DNA from: Maricaulis sp048268525
Lineage (GTDB): Bacteria > Pseudomonadota > Alphaproteobacteria > Caulobacterales > Maricaulaceae
Reading direction: 5' to 3'
NCBI RefSeq assembly: GCF_048268525.1
Contig: NZ_JBLWVH010000006.1
Coordinates: forward strand, 1 to 64,000
Length of the DNA: 64,000 nucleotides
Below the pieces are notes generated by a model that searched no databases, was not told where the DNA came from, and saw only the letters and a list, made by a program, of their open reading frames with translations. Numbering within the stretch: the first letter of the stretch is position 1; each line of letters starts with the position of its first letter. Positions 24,449 through 32,906 of this stretch are shown piece after piece. The translations under genes and the position numbers were made by a program.

Positions 24449-25894
24449 ATGCCTGTTACCGAAACCGTCACCGAAAACCCGACACCCGCCGCCCGCGCCC
24501 TGCCCGACAGCCTCACCGCCCAGCTCAAGCAGGTCCTCGGTCCCAAGGGCTGGTCGCAGGACGCGCATGAACTGGCCCCGCACATCGCCGATTGGCGTGG
24601 CCGCTATCAGGGCGCGACGCCGATCCTCCTCAAGCCGGCCAATACCGAAGAGGTCGCCGCCTGTGTCCGCCTGTGCCACGAGGCCGGGATCGCTATCACA
24701 CCGCAGGGCGGCAACACCTCCCTGTGCGGCGCTGCGACACCCATGGGCGAGGTCCTGCTGACCCTCAAGCGGATGACCGGCGTGCGCGAAGTCGATGTCG
24801 ACAACGACTCCATGACCGTCGAGGCCGGTTGCGTGCTGGAGAACCTGCAAACACTCGCCGCCGACAACGACCGTCTCTTCCCGCTATCTTTGGGCTCACA
24901 AGGCTCGGCGATGATCGGCGGCCTGATCTCGACCAATGCCGGCGGTGTGCATGTGCTGCGCTATGGCATGACCCGCGAGCTGGTGCTGGGCCTCGAGGCC
25001 GTGCTGCCCGACGGCACGATCTGGTCCGGGCTGACGGGCCTCAGGAAGGACAATACCGGTTATGATCTCAAGCAATTGCTGATCGGCGCCGAAGGCACGC
25101 TGGGCATCATCACCGCGGCCACGCTGAAACTCTTCCCGCGCCCCTCGCGCCTGGAAGTCGCCTTTTGCGGCCTCGACAGTGTCGACGACGCCGTCAAATT
25201 TCTCGGCCTCGCCAAACAGGTCTCCGGCGGTGCCGTCACCGCTTTCGAGATCATGCCGCGCATGGCGCTGGACATGGTGCTTGAACATGTCCCCGGCACC
25301 CGCGATCCGCTGACCGGCGCGCATGCCTGGTATGTCGTGTGTGAAATGAGTTTCGGCCGTGCCGAGGGCGCGCGCGAAACCCTGGAACAGGCGCTGGGAC
25401 AGGGCTTTGAAGCCGGTCTGATCGCCGACGCCGCCATCGCCGAGAATGACAGCCAGATCCATGATTTCTGGCGCCTGCGCGAAACCATCGCCGAGGCCGA
25501 ACGGGCGCATGGCAAAGCCGTCAAGCACGACATCTCCATCCCGGTCTCGAAAATGCCCGCCTTCATGGCCAAGGCAACCAAGGCCGTCGAATCCGCTTTC
25601 CCCGGCGCCCTCGTCATCGCCTTCGGCCATGTCGGCGACGGCAATGTCCACTTCAACGTCGCCGCCCGCGAGACCGGCGCCGACGATGATTTCATCGCCC
25701 AGGCCGCCCCGCTCTCGCGCCTGGTCTACGACCTCGTCGACAGCTTCGGCGGCTCGATCTCGGCCGAGCACGGTATCGGCATATTGAAACGCGCCGAACT
25801 GGCCAGCCGCAAACCGGTTGATGTCGCTGTGATGCGCGCCATCAAGACGGCGCTGGACCCGAAGGGGATCATGAATCCGCGGGTCTTGCTGTAG
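24449..25894 (+). CDS. FAD-linked D-2-hydroxyacid (hydroxyglutarate-type) dehydrogenase
   Basis: The product is 481 residues. The FAD-binding_4 domain (about 45-225) has PQGGNTSLCGAA, SLGSQGSAMIGGLISTNAGG, RYGMTRELVLGLE and LLIGAEGTLGIIT. The C-terminal FAD-oxidase domain has VIAFGHVGDGNVHFNV and SISAEHGIGILKR, where the metal-binding histidines of this family lie. The closest pattern is D-2-hydroxyglutarate dehydrogenase/D-lactate dehydrogenase; the substrate is not certain. It probably shares a transcript with tsaC. Confidence 0.88.
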   Translation: MPVTETVTENPTPAARALPDSLTAQLKQVLGPKGWSQDAHELAPHIADWRGRYQGATPILLKPANTEEVAACVRLCHEAGIAITPQGGNTSLCGAATPMGEVLLTLKRMTGVREVDVDNDSMTVEAGCVLENLQTLAADNDRLFPLSLGSQGSAMIGGLISTNAGGVHVLRYGMTRELVLGLEAVLPDGTIWSGLTGLRKDNTGYDLKQLLIGAEGTLGIITAATLKLFPRPSRLEVAFCGLDSVDDAVKFLGLAKQVSGGAVTAFEIMPRMALDMVLEHVPGTRDPLTGAHAWYVVCEMSFGRAEGARETLEQALGQGFEAGLIADAAIAENDSQIHDFWRLRETIAEAERAHGKAVKHDISIPVSKMPAFMAKATKAVESAFPGALVIAFGHVGDGNVHFNVAARETGADDDFIAQAAPLSRLVYDLVDSFGGSISAEHGIGILKRAELASRKPVDVAVMRAIKTALDPKGIMNPRVLL

Positions 25895-25984
25895 CGAATG
25901 CTTGGGGCTGGCCCTACGGGGATCGGTCGAGCCGCCGGTTGTTCGGCCATGACGCCGGCGTTCCTGCGCAGGGCGGTCCATAGA

Positions 25985-26100
25985 TCGCTTGTCAGCCAGC
26001 AGGCCGTATCCGCTTCTTCAGCTCAAGGGTGAAGCCGCGCAGCGGCCGCGTCGCGGCCCTTGACCTGAAGAAGCGGATACGGCGATCTCTCGGCAAGCGA
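25985..26100. repeat. Family B long palindromic repeat, copy 2
   Basis: TCGCTTGTCAGCCAGCAGG opens the element. It then has the core palindrome (GTATCCGCTTCTTCAGCTC, GC-rich centre, GACCTGAAGAAGCGGATAC) and closes CTCGGCAAGCGA. Its outer flank GTGTGCGCC is shared with the copies at 6686, 47464 and 49600. Confidence 0.8.
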
Positions 26101-26167
26101 ATTATGGATGAGTGTGCGCCAGGCGCGGAGGGTAAGGGAGACGAATGGTGCCTAGCCCGATTATTCA

Positions 26168-27238
26168 TCAGCCACTGCCCGACAGCCGCTCCAGATAATC
26201 CCGTCCGAAATCAACCTTCAGCGCCGCCCAGAGCGGCAGATGGTCAGACATCTGATGGGTCCGCCAATAGGTCTTGTAATAGAGTGATTTATTGCCGCGC
26301 GGCTTGCCGGACGAGGTGGTGCCATAGGCGTCACCCATGTCGGGAATATAGGTCGCCTCATCCTCCGGGCGGTAGACATGGTCATAGAAGTTGAAAGCCC
26401 CGGACGCCAGGATCTGGTCCTTGCGCAGGTTTGGCGTCATGAAGGCCATCTGGTCGAAAAAGCGCTCTTTCTTGCCGACATTGGTGACCTGCTGCAGGCC
26501 TTCGGGAATGACGAAGCCGGCTTCGGTCAGGGCCTCGAAGGTGACATCGCCGGGATCAAAAATGTTGAAATCTCCCAGCAGGATCAGATTTTCGGCCCAG
26601 GCATGATCTTCCTTGGCGCGCGCCGCCATGGACCGGGCGATCGCCCTGATTTCCGCCTCGCGCTTGGGATCATCAGCCTTGCTCTGCCCGTAGACGATAT
26701 GGACCGTCGACAGCATGAATTTGAACCAGCCGGTTTCGAAGCCGACCAGATAGGGCGTCCGCGCCAATTGTTTTGACGACGTATAGACCAGCTTGCGGTT
26801 TTCATCGCGCGTTTCGATCGGCGGCATCACGACCTCGCCGGCCAGACCGCCAAAGCGCACCTTGCGACTGTCATAGAGGAAGGCCATGCGCTCCTTATTG
26901 CCCTCCGAGCCGCCGGTGACATCGGTCACCAGGTATTTCCACCAACGCCCGAGCAGCTGGCGCAGTTTTTCCAGGGGCGCGGTATCGCGGCGGACCTCCT
27001 GGATAGCGACCAGATCGAAGCGTGAAATGATCTCGGCGATATAGTGATAGGGCTCCACCCCGCGCAGCCCGTAGGCGGCACTGTCGAACTCGCGGATATT
27101 CCAGGTCGCCAGCAATAGCGTGTCATCGACTGTCTTTGGGGGGATATCCCCGGTCAGCGCATCACCCAGCCGGACCAGATTGGCCGCCACCCGGCGCTGG
27201 ACCGGATCTGACCGGTCGAGATCATAAAAGAAGGACAT
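26168..27238 (-). CDS. Endonuclease/exonuclease/phosphatase-family protein
   Basis: The product is 356 residues. ATG 27238 (MSFFYDLDRSDP) has AAGGAG upstream. EEP fold motifs are LLATWNIREFD, LVAIQEVRRD (metal-binding Glu), ENLILLGDFNIF (GDFN) and TYWRTHQMSDHLPLWA (SDHxP). The active site is therefore complete; substrates of this superfamily range from DNA to phosphoesters. No signal peptide is seen, so it should be cytoplasmic. Confidence 0.85.
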   Translation of the reverse strand: MSFFYDLDRSDPVQRRVAANLVRLGDALTGDIPPKTVDDTLLLATWNIREFDSAAYGLRGVEPYHYIAEIISRFDLVAIQEVRRDTAPLEKLRQLLGRWWKYLVTDVTGGSEGNKERMAFLYDSRKVRFGGLAGEVVMPPIETRDENRKLVYTSSKQLARTPYLVGFETGWFKFMLSTVHIVYGQSKADDPKREAEIRAIARSMAARAKEDHAWAENLILLGDFNIFDPGDVTFEALTEAGFVIPEGLQQVTNVGKKERFFDQMAFMTPNLRKDQILASGAFNFYDHVYRPEDEATYIPDMGDAYGTTSSGKPRGNKSLYYKTYWRTHQMSDHLPLWAALKVDFGRDYLERLSGSG

Positions 27239-27343
27239 GCCGGTCTCCTTTGTGTCGCCACTGCAGGGTACAACCAAAGCGGGCGCACCACCACTGGCAA
27301 CGCGCCCGGTCGGGCCCTATCTTTACGACCAAGGAGATTGCCC

Positions 27344-28135
27344 ATGCTGATTCTGCTCTCGCCCGCCAAGAACATGAATTTCGATGCCGTCGGGCGCGAC
27401 CTGCCGGCGACGACGCCGGACCTGATCGACGAGACGCGGATCCTGTCGAAGACGACGCGTCAGCTGACGGCGCCCAAGATCAAGGCGATGATGAAGGTCA
27501 ATGATGATCTCGCCCGCCTCAATCGCGAACGCTTCCAGGCCTTCGACGCCGACCAGCCGGGTGTGAAACAGGCCGCCTTCGCCTTCAATGGCGAGGTCTA
27601 CCGCGGCCTTGAGGCACACACGCTCTCGGCCGAGGATCTCGACTGGGCGCAAAGCCATCTGCGCATCCTCTCGGGCATGTATGGCGCCCTGAAACCGCTC
27701 GACGCCATCCACCCCTATCGCCTGGAAATGGGCCGCAAGCTGCACACGCGGCGCGGCGAAAGCCTGTATGATTTCTGGGGCGACAGGATCGCCAGGGAAC
27801 TCAACAGCCTGCAGGCCGATGACGCCGAGCCGGTCATCCTCAACCTGGCGTCCAACGAGTATTTCAAGGCCGTCGACAGGAAGGCGCTGAAGGGCCGTGT
27901 GGTCACCGCCACCTTCAAGGAAGAAAAAGACGGCCAGCTGCGCGCCCTCATGGTCTTCGCCAAAAAGGCCCGCGGCATGATGGCCCGCTGGGCCATCGAA
28001 AACCGCATCACCGACCCGGCCGAGCTGGTGAAGTTCGACCTCGGCGGCTACCGGTTTGAGGCGGAGGGTTCGAGCGAAGGGGATTTGCTGTTCACCCGGC
28101 CGCAGCCGGCAGCGGCCGGGAAGAAGGCGGCTTAG
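27344..28135 (+). CDS. yaaA: Peroxide stress protein YaaA
   Basis: The product is 263 residues. ATG 27344 follows AAGGAG. The family opens MLILLSPAKNMNF, and LRILSGMYGALKPLD and LNLASNEYFKAV are conserved. YaaA limits DNA damage by lowering free iron during hydrogen peroxide stress in E. coli. A GC hairpin followed by TTTT at 28329-28353 may end its transcript, with a minus-strand small ORF in between. Confidence 0.93.
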   Translation: MLILLSPAKNMNFDAVGRDLPATTPDLIDETRILSKTTRQLTAPKIKAMMKVNDDLARLNRERFQAFDADQPGVKQAAFAFNGEVYRGLEAHTLSAEDLDWAQSHLRILSGMYGALKPLDAIHPYRLEMGRKLHTRRGESLYDFWGDRIARELNSLQADDAEPVILNLASNEYFKAVDRKALKGRVVTATFKEEKDGQLRALMVFAKKARGMMARWAIENRITDPAELVKFDLGGYRFEAEGSSEGDLLFTRPQPAAAGKKAA

Positions 28136-28217
28136 CGGGCTATTCCACGCGCCTGCAAGATATGATACAACCCAAGGGCCGCTGGGGACGGGGCTAGCCG
28201 TCCCCTTTGGCCGCCCT

Positions 28218-28310
28218 TTAGGCGAGAGAGAGCCGGATCAACAGGGTCCACCCGCCGATCCGTCTTCTCCTCACCCAAAGGACGAGAGAGAGTTTCGGCA
28301 ACCGAAACAT
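28218..28310 (-). CDS. Small basic protein, 30 residues, with ideal ribosome site
   Basis: ATG at 28310 is preceded by AAGGAGG at 5 bases spacing. It reads MFRLPKLSLVLWVRR, then RRIGGW, TLLIRLSLA and TAA at 28218-28220. The product is Arg/Leu/Trp-rich and could bind membranes. The DNA is also strongly structured on the other strand: hairpins GGGGACGG/CCGTCCCC (28184-28205), CGGATC/GATCCG and TTTCGG/CCGAAA. A plus-strand small RNA ending at the 28353 terminator is therefore an alternative. No family was recognised. Confidence 0.5.
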   Translation of the reverse strand: MFRLPKLSLVLWVRRRRIGGWTLLIRLSLA

Positions 28311-28328
28311 ATCTCCCTCCTTGGATTG

Positions 28329-28353
28329 CGCCGGCCCTGGTGGCCGGCGTTTT
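28329..28353 (+). terminator. Rho-independent terminator downstream of yaaA
   Basis: CGCCGGCC at 28329-28336 pairs with GGCCGGCG at 28342-28349 across a 5-base loop, then TTTT. It is about 190 bases after the yaaA stop. Read on the other strand the same hairpin lies in the leader of the 30-codon small ORF. Confidence 0.75.
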
Positions 28354-28405
28354 CATATTGGCATGCATACAACTTACAAGTGTTCCGAATATTAGCGCAC
28401 CTAAA

Positions 28406-28553
28406 CCGTCATCCCACGGTGAGCGCACAGCGGGCATCCGGGGGCCCTCGGCTAGCCGACGGGGCTTACGATCACCAGCTTCCCCGTTTCACCCGGCGGC
28501 CCCAGCGCTGAGGTCCCCCGGATCGCGGCGCGCCGCGACCGTGGGATGACGGT
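28406..28553. repeat. Family C element with 15-bp perfect terminal inverted repeats
   Basis: CCGTCATCCCACGGT at 28406-28420 is exactly inverted at 28539-28553, bounding a 148-base GC-rich segment without a gene. One end of the same sequence recurs at 49538-49552. This is a MITE-like or REP-like structure. Confidence 0.7.
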
Positions 28554-28651
28554 GGATGGAGGGCGTTCTCATGGGGAAGAAAGCACCACACCCTTGACCT
28601 CCCCGCCCCCTTCCCGTCTCTTGCGGCGAGCGCAAACTTGATAGGTGGTTC

Positions 28652-29452
28652 ATGTCTTCCATTCGCACTGATCTCACGGGCCAGGTGGCCATTGTTACCG
28701 GCTCGACGAGCGGGATTGGCGCGGCGATGGCCGAGGCTCTGGCGGCAAATGGCTGTCACATCATTCTCAACGGGCTGGGTGACGCGGCGGAGATCGAGAG
28801 CCTGCGAGCCAAGATCGCGGCGGAACATGGTGTCGAGGTGCGCTACCATCCGGCCAACATGCTCAAGCCGGACGAGATTGCCGACATGGTCGCCTCGGCG
28901 GAGCGTGAATTCGGGCGGCTGGACATATTGCTGTCCAATGCCGGCATCCAGCATGTCTCGCCGGTCGAGGATTTCCCGGCTGACAAGTGGGACGCCATCA
29001 TCGCCATCAATCTGACCTCGGTCTTCCATGCCGCGAAAGCCGCGATCCCGGTCATGAAGCGTCAGGGAAAGGGCCGGATCGTCAATCTCGCCTCGGCGCA
29101 CGGGCTGGTCGCCTCACCGTTCAAGTCGGCCTATGTGGCGGCCAAGCATGGCGTGATGGGGTTCACCAAGACGCTGGGTCTGGAGCTGGCCGAGGATGGC
29201 ATCACCTGCAATGCGATCTGCCCGGGTTATGTGAAGACGCCGCTGGTGGAAAACCAGATCGCCGACACGGCCAAGGCGCGCGGGATCACCGAGGATGAAG
29301 TCGTGCGCGATGTCATGCTGGCGGCGCAGCCGACCAAGAAATTCGTCACCTATGAGCAGCTCGCCGGCGCTTTGCTCTATCTTGTCTCCGACGCCGGGGC
29401 CAATATGAATGGCTCCTGGATCAGCGTAGACGGCGGATGGACAGCCAAGTGA
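28652..29452 (+). CDS. 3-hydroxybutyrate dehydrogenase
   Basis: The product is 266 residues, an SDR. The cofactor motif is VTGSTSGIGAAMAEALA, with NAG at about 92; the active-site Tyr/Lys are in SAYVAAKHGVMGFTK, and CPGYVKTPLV is characteristic of D-3-hydroxybutyrate dehydrogenases. The Q/W-type C-terminus is GSWISVDGGWTAK. It converts 3-hydroxybutyrate to acetoacetate with NAD. It heads a tightly overlapping group with VOC, Nudix and TIGR02301 genes. Confidence 0.9.
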   Translation: MSSIRTDLTGQVAIVTGSTSGIGAAMAEALAANGCHIILNGLGDAAEIESLRAKIAAEHGVEVRYHPANMLKPDEIADMVASAEREFGRLDILLSNAGIQHVSPVEDFPADKWDAIIAINLTSVFHAAKAAIPVMKRQGKGRIVNLASAHGLVASPFKSAYVAAKHGVMGFTKTLGLELAEDGITCNAICPGYVKTPLVENQIADTAKARGITEDEVVRDVMLAAQPTKKFVTYEQLAGALLYLVSDAGANMNGSWISVDGGWTAK

Positions 29453-29850
29453 ACGATAACGAAGCCATTCTCAAGATTGACTATAACGAGATACCGGTCA
29501 CCGACATGGAGGCCGCGAAGGCCTTTTATGCCGGCGCTTTCGGCTGGAGCTTCATCGATTTCGGACCAACCTATGCCGCTTTCGAGAATGCCGGTCTGGA
29601 CGGGGGCCTGCGCCTCGAGGACAAGGCCTGGCCGACCGGCTGCCTGATCATCCTCAAGGCCAAGGACATCCTGGCCGCCGAAGTGCGGGTCGAAGAGGCC
29701 GGCGGAACAATCATCAAACGCGAAGACTTTCCCGGTGGTCGCCGTTTCCATTTCACCGATCCCAGCGGCAATGAGCTGGCCCTCTGGTCACCCAATGGCA
29801 AATATGATCCCGCCGCTGCCATGGACGCCGCCAACGATCCGGACGAATGA
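29437..29850 (+). CDS. VOC-family (glyoxalase-like) protein
   Basis: The product is 137 residues. It overlaps the previous gene by 16 bases in another frame. The fold signature is IPVTDMEAAKAFYAGAFGW near the start and FTDPSGNELALWSPN near the end. VOC proteins of this short type bind metal or small ligands with diverse roles; the substrate is unknown. GTG 29449 is an alternative start. It overlaps the Nudix start by 4 bases. Confidence 0.85.
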   Translation: MDSQVNDNEAILKIDYNEIPVTDMEAAKAFYAGAFGWSFIDFGPTYAAFENAGLDGGLRLEDKAWPTGCLIILKAKDILAAEVRVEEAGGTIIKREDFPGGRRFHFTDPSGNELALWSPNGKYDPAAAMDAANDPDE

Positions 29851-30317
29851 GCACGGACGAGGGTGACGCCCCGCGCCGCCAGCCTGTGCCCGGCGCCGGC
29901 ATGGTTGTGTTTCGCGGCGATGAGGTGCTGCTGATCAAGCGCGGCAAACCGCCCTATGAGGGACAATGGTCGCTGCCCGGCGGCAAGATCGAATATGGCG
30001 AAACTGCCGCCGAAGCCGCCTCACGCGAACTGGCCGAGGAAACCGGCACCACGGCGCGCATTGTCGGCCTGATCGATGTCATCGACAGTATCGGCCTGCG
30101 CGAAGCGGGACAGCCGGGCGACTGGCACTATTTGCTGGTCGATTTTGCCGGCGTCTGGACGGGCGGCGAACCGGTCGCGGCGGATGATGTTACCGAGGCC
30201 GCCTTCCTCCCCTATGACGAGGCCATCGCGCGGACCCAATGGGACCGGACCCGCGATGTGATCGGGCGGGCCCGCGAGATCGTCGCCGCCTTGAGCGCGC
30301 CACAATCCGTGCCATGA
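29847..30317 (+). CDS. Nudix hydrolase
   Basis: The product is 156 residues. The full Nudix box GGKIEYGETAAEAASRELAEETG (about residues 48-70, consensus Gx5Ex7REUxEExGU) is intact. The N-terminus PVPGAGMVVFRGDEVLLIKRG is typical of ADP-ribose or nucleoside diphosphate-linked pyrophosphatases. It overlaps the VOC gene and the following TIGR02301 gene by 4 bases each. A Nudix/TIGR02301 pairing is common in alphaproteobacteria. Confidence 0.9.
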   Translation: MSTDEGDAPRRQPVPGAGMVVFRGDEVLLIKRGKPPYEGQWSLPGGKIEYGETAAEAASRELAEETGTTARIVGLIDVIDSIGLREAGQPGDWHYLLVDFAGVWTGGEPVAADDVTEAAFLPYDEAIARTQWDRTRDVIGRAREIVAALSAPQSVP

Positions 30318-30802
30318 TGCGCGCCATGCGCGCGCTCATCTCCCTGTCTGTACTGGTGACCCTTCTGGCGGCTCCGGCCGTGGCCCAGAAGCCGCGCAGC
30401 TTTGCCCGCCCGGAACCGGTTGCTGTGGCGGAGACCAGCGAAGCCGCCCGTATCCAGCCCGGCCAGGACGACGCCATCAGTGACGAGATCCGCGAGGAAC
30501 TCGATCTCGAACGCACCCTGCCCTATCTGGCCTATACGCTGGGCGAACTGCATTATCTGGCCTTTGCCTGCGGCGGTCCGGACGACCAGCAATGGCGCGA
30601 ACAGATGGTCGAACTTCTGGCCATGGAGGCCGCCGATGATCGCCGCTGGCGCGATCGTCTGATCGAGGGTTTCAATGATGGCTATCGCGCCCAGCAACGC
30701 TATCGCACGCGCTGCGGTCTGGAAGCCGACGCCGAACGCCGTGCGCTGGCCCACCGGGGCCGGGACCTGTCGGAAATGATGCGCGCGGCCTATTTCGACT
30801 AA
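30314..30802 (+). CDS. TIGR02301 secreted protein of unknown function
   Basis: The product is 162 residues from ATG 30314 (MMRAMRALISLSVLV). A signal peptide ends near AVAQ (residue 25). Two well-separated cysteines (LAFACGG and RTRCGLE) match the feature that defines the TIGR02301 family and suggest a disulfide in the periplasm. Its start overlaps the Nudix stop (ATGA). The function is unknown. Confidence 0.82.
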   Translation: MMRAMRALISLSVLVTLLAAPAVAQKPRSFARPEPVAVAETSEAARIQPGQDDAISDEIREELDLERTLPYLAYTLGELHYLAFACGGPDDQQWREQMVELLAMEAADDRRWRDRLIEGFNDGYRAQQRYRTRCGLEADAERRALAHRGRDLSEMMRAAYFD

Positions 30803-30922
30803 GCGTCGGCCAGCATCGGCCACAGGCCGCCTCACCACCTTGTTCGTCTGCCAGGACTGTTCCAGCGTCTCACGTCACTGGGCGATGTAGCGGACCGCAC
30901 TGCGCTGACCGTGCATGTCACC

Positions 30923-30956
30923 TTGACTACTCTCGATGTAACGCGTAGGTAACATC
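30923..30956 (+). promoter_or_regulatory. Promoter with inverted repeat ahead of the membrane/XRE pair
   Basis: TTGACT at 30923-30928 and TAGGTA at 30946-30951 are 17 bases apart. GATGTAAC (30935-30942) and GTAACATC (30949-30956) form an inverted arrangement across the -10 region, a plausible site for autoregulation by the XRE protein encoded at 31446. Confidence 0.5.
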
Positions 30957-30981
30957 ACATCAATCATCGAGGGAGACGATC

Positions 30982-31449
30982 ATGGCAGACATCAACAAGC
31001 TGATCCGACAGCGCGACCGGACCCTGGGTCTGGCAGCCCTCTCCTTTTTGCTGTGGCAGGGCGCCCAGCTGGCCCAGGACATTGCTCTCGAGCTGGGCTG
31101 GAGCGACGCACCGCAGAACCTGTTCATCCTGATCCCCCTGCTGGTCGGCGCGATCGGCTGGGCGGCGGCATCCGTCCTGTTTCTCCTCTATGCCAGCAAG
31201 GTCAGCCGCACCAGGACCCAGTCAGTGATCCAGGACGAGCTGTTCTGCCACAACCAGCGCATCGCCATCCGCACCGGCTTCATGGTGCTGATCGGGGCCA
31301 TTTCGCTGTTGCTGGCGGCTGATCTTCTCATCGATTTCTCGGCCACGATCGCCATTCGGGCGTTGCTCATCATCGGTATTTTCACGCCGCTGGCGACCTT
31401 CGTCCTGCTGGGTCGCGGCGACGACGGCGATGAGGAGGAGGCGGCGTGA
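30982..31449 (+). CDS. Four-span membrane protein paired with an XRE regulator
   Basis: The product is 155 residues with good ribosome site GAGGGAGAC. Four hydrophobic segments: AALSFLLWQGAQLAQDIAL, LFILIPLLVGAIGWAAASVLFLLY, FMVLIGAISLLLAADLLIDF and AIRALLIIGIFTPLATFVLL. The C-terminus is acidic (GDDGDEEEAA). The following XRE gene starts inside its stop (GTGA), an arrangement common for small two-gene units whose role is unknown. Confidence 0.7.
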   Translation: MADINKLIRQRDRTLGLAALSFLLWQGAQLAQDIALELGWSDAPQNLFILIPLLVGAIGWAAASVLFLLYASKVSRTRTQSVIQDELFCHNQRIAIRTGFMVLIGAISLLLAADLLIDFSATIAIRALLIIGIFTPLATFVLLGRGDDGDEEEAA

Positions 31450-31664
31450 GCCCCTCCGCCCTCGGCAACCGGCTGAAGGAGATGCGGGCCCGCCATGGTC
31501 TGACCCAGGCCCAGCTGGCCGAAGCGGTCGGGGTCACGCGCAAGTCGATCAACACCGTGGAAAACCGCGTCTTCATCCCTTCAACCGTGCTGGCCCTGAA
31601 GCTGGCCGCCGCGCTGAAAGTCAGTGTCGAGGAGCTGTTCTACCTGGATGATGACCGAGCCTGA
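31446..31664 (+). CDS. Small XRE-family transcriptional regulator
   Basis: The product is 72 residues from GTG 31446 (GTGA overlap). It is nearly all helix-turn-helix: LKEMRARHGLTQAQLAEAVGVTRKSINTVENRVF, ending VSVEELFYLDD. It resembles YozG/YgzD-type Cro-like repressors that accompany DUF2178-like membrane proteins. It is likely to bind the inverted repeat ahead of the pair. Confidence 0.88.
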   Translation: MSPSALGNRLKEMRARHGLTQAQLAEAVGVTRKSINTVENRVFIPSTVLALKLAAALKVSVEELFYLDDDRA

Positions 31665-31768
31665 TGAAGGGCGATCCTGCCGGTCGCGGGATTGGCTCCA
31701 CACCCGTCCCGTTCCCAATGTCATGAACTCGCGTTAAGGATGGGGCGCGGGATGCATGAGGGGACAAG

Positions 31769-32794
31769 ATGTCGGATCGCAGGTCACAACTGGAATCATT
31801 GAGTATCGATCGCGATGATGGCGACAGCTCCGGCGGTGGTGTGTCGATAGTCACCACGCTGGTAATCGCCCTGTTCTTCGCCGCAGTTTCGGCTGGTGCG
31901 ACCTGGTATTTCACCCGCAGCGCCGCGCCTGAACCGCAACCGGTTGCCGCCGTCGAGACGCCCGCTCCCGCCGAAGTCCCGGCCGAAACCGCTGCCACGC
32001 CGGCCCGCGCCGCGCCGCGCAGCTCCGGCCTCGTGGCCACCGGCTATGTCGTCGCCCGCCGACAGGCGACCGTGTCGGCCGAGATCACCGGCCGGATCTC
32101 CGAGCTGCTGGTCGAGGAAGGCGCCCGCGTCGAGGAAGGCCAGGTACTGGCCCGCCTTGACGACACGCGCGCCCGCATCCAGCTCGAGCTGTTGCTTGCC
32201 CAGCGCAATGCCGCTTCGGCCCGCCCGCATGCACTGATTGCCCAGCTGGCCGAAGCCCAGCGGGTGCTGGAACGGGCGACCACCCTGGCCGAACGCGATA
32301 TCGGCTCACAGGCCGCGGTCACCGCCGCCCGCACACAATTTGAAAGCCTGACCGCCCAGATCGAAGCGTCGCGCGCCGACTATCAGGCCGTCGCCGCCCA
32401 GGTCCGCGCCCAGGAGGACCTGATCGACCGCCACATCGTGCGCGCGCCCTTCGCCGGCATTGTCATCGCCAAGAACGCCCAGGTCGGCGAAATCCTGTCT
32501 CCGGCCTCGGCCGGTGGCGGCTTCACGCGAACCGGTGTCGCCACGCTGGTGGACATGGAATCGCTGGAGATCGAGGTCGATGTGAACGAGGGCCAGATCG
32601 GCCGGGTCACGCCGGGCCAGCGGGTCGAAGCCCGCCTCGACGCCTATCCGGACTGGCGCATCCCGGCCCATGTCGAGGCCATCATCCCGACCGCCGACCG
32701 CGCCCGCGCCACAATCACCGTCCGCGTCGCCTTTGACGAGCGCGACGGCCGCATCCTTCCGGACATGGCGTCACGCGTCATTTTCGTCGAGTAG
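31769..32794 (+). CDS. Efflux periplasmic adaptor (HlyD/MFP family)
   Basis: The product is 341 residues. It has one N-terminal span (VTTLVIALFFAAVSAGATWYF) and a Pro/Ala linker. The split biotinyl-lipoyl domain follows (ATVSAEITGRISELLVEEG and IVRAPFAGIVIAKNAQVGE) around a coiled-coil hairpin (about 135-225). It ends with barrel domains. It would link the inner-membrane ABC transporter encoded downstream to an outer-membrane channel not seen here. Confidence 0.88.
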   Translation: MSDRRSQLESLSIDRDDGDSSGGGVSIVTTLVIALFFAAVSAGATWYFTRSAAPEPQPVAAVETPAPAEVPAETAATPARAAPRSSGLVATGYVVARRQATVSAEITGRISELLVEEGARVEEGQVLARLDDTRARIQLELLLAQRNAASARPHALIAQLAEAQRVLERATTLAERDIGSQAAVTAARTQFESLTAQIEASRADYQAVAAQVRAQEDLIDRHIVRAPFAGIVIAKNAQVGEILSPASAGGGFTRTGVATLVDMESLEIEVDVNEGQIGRVTPGQRVEARLDAYPDWRIPAHVEAIIPTADRARATITVRVAFDERDGRILPDMASRVIFVE

Positions 32795-32906
32795 AAGCAC
32801 TTTGATTTACAAAGCAGCTGATTTGCTGCACGCTTGAACGAACCTGCCGACGCCCAAGTCAACGCCCAACAGGCGCGAGTCGGCCAGCCTGAACGAGGAA
32901 CTGCCG

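Noticed and set aside
28141..28353. 6S, SRP, tmRNA or a riboswitch in the yaaA downstream gap
   Set aside because: None of the conserved boxes or end pairings of these RNAs was recognised. Kept only as small ORF or unnamed small RNA.
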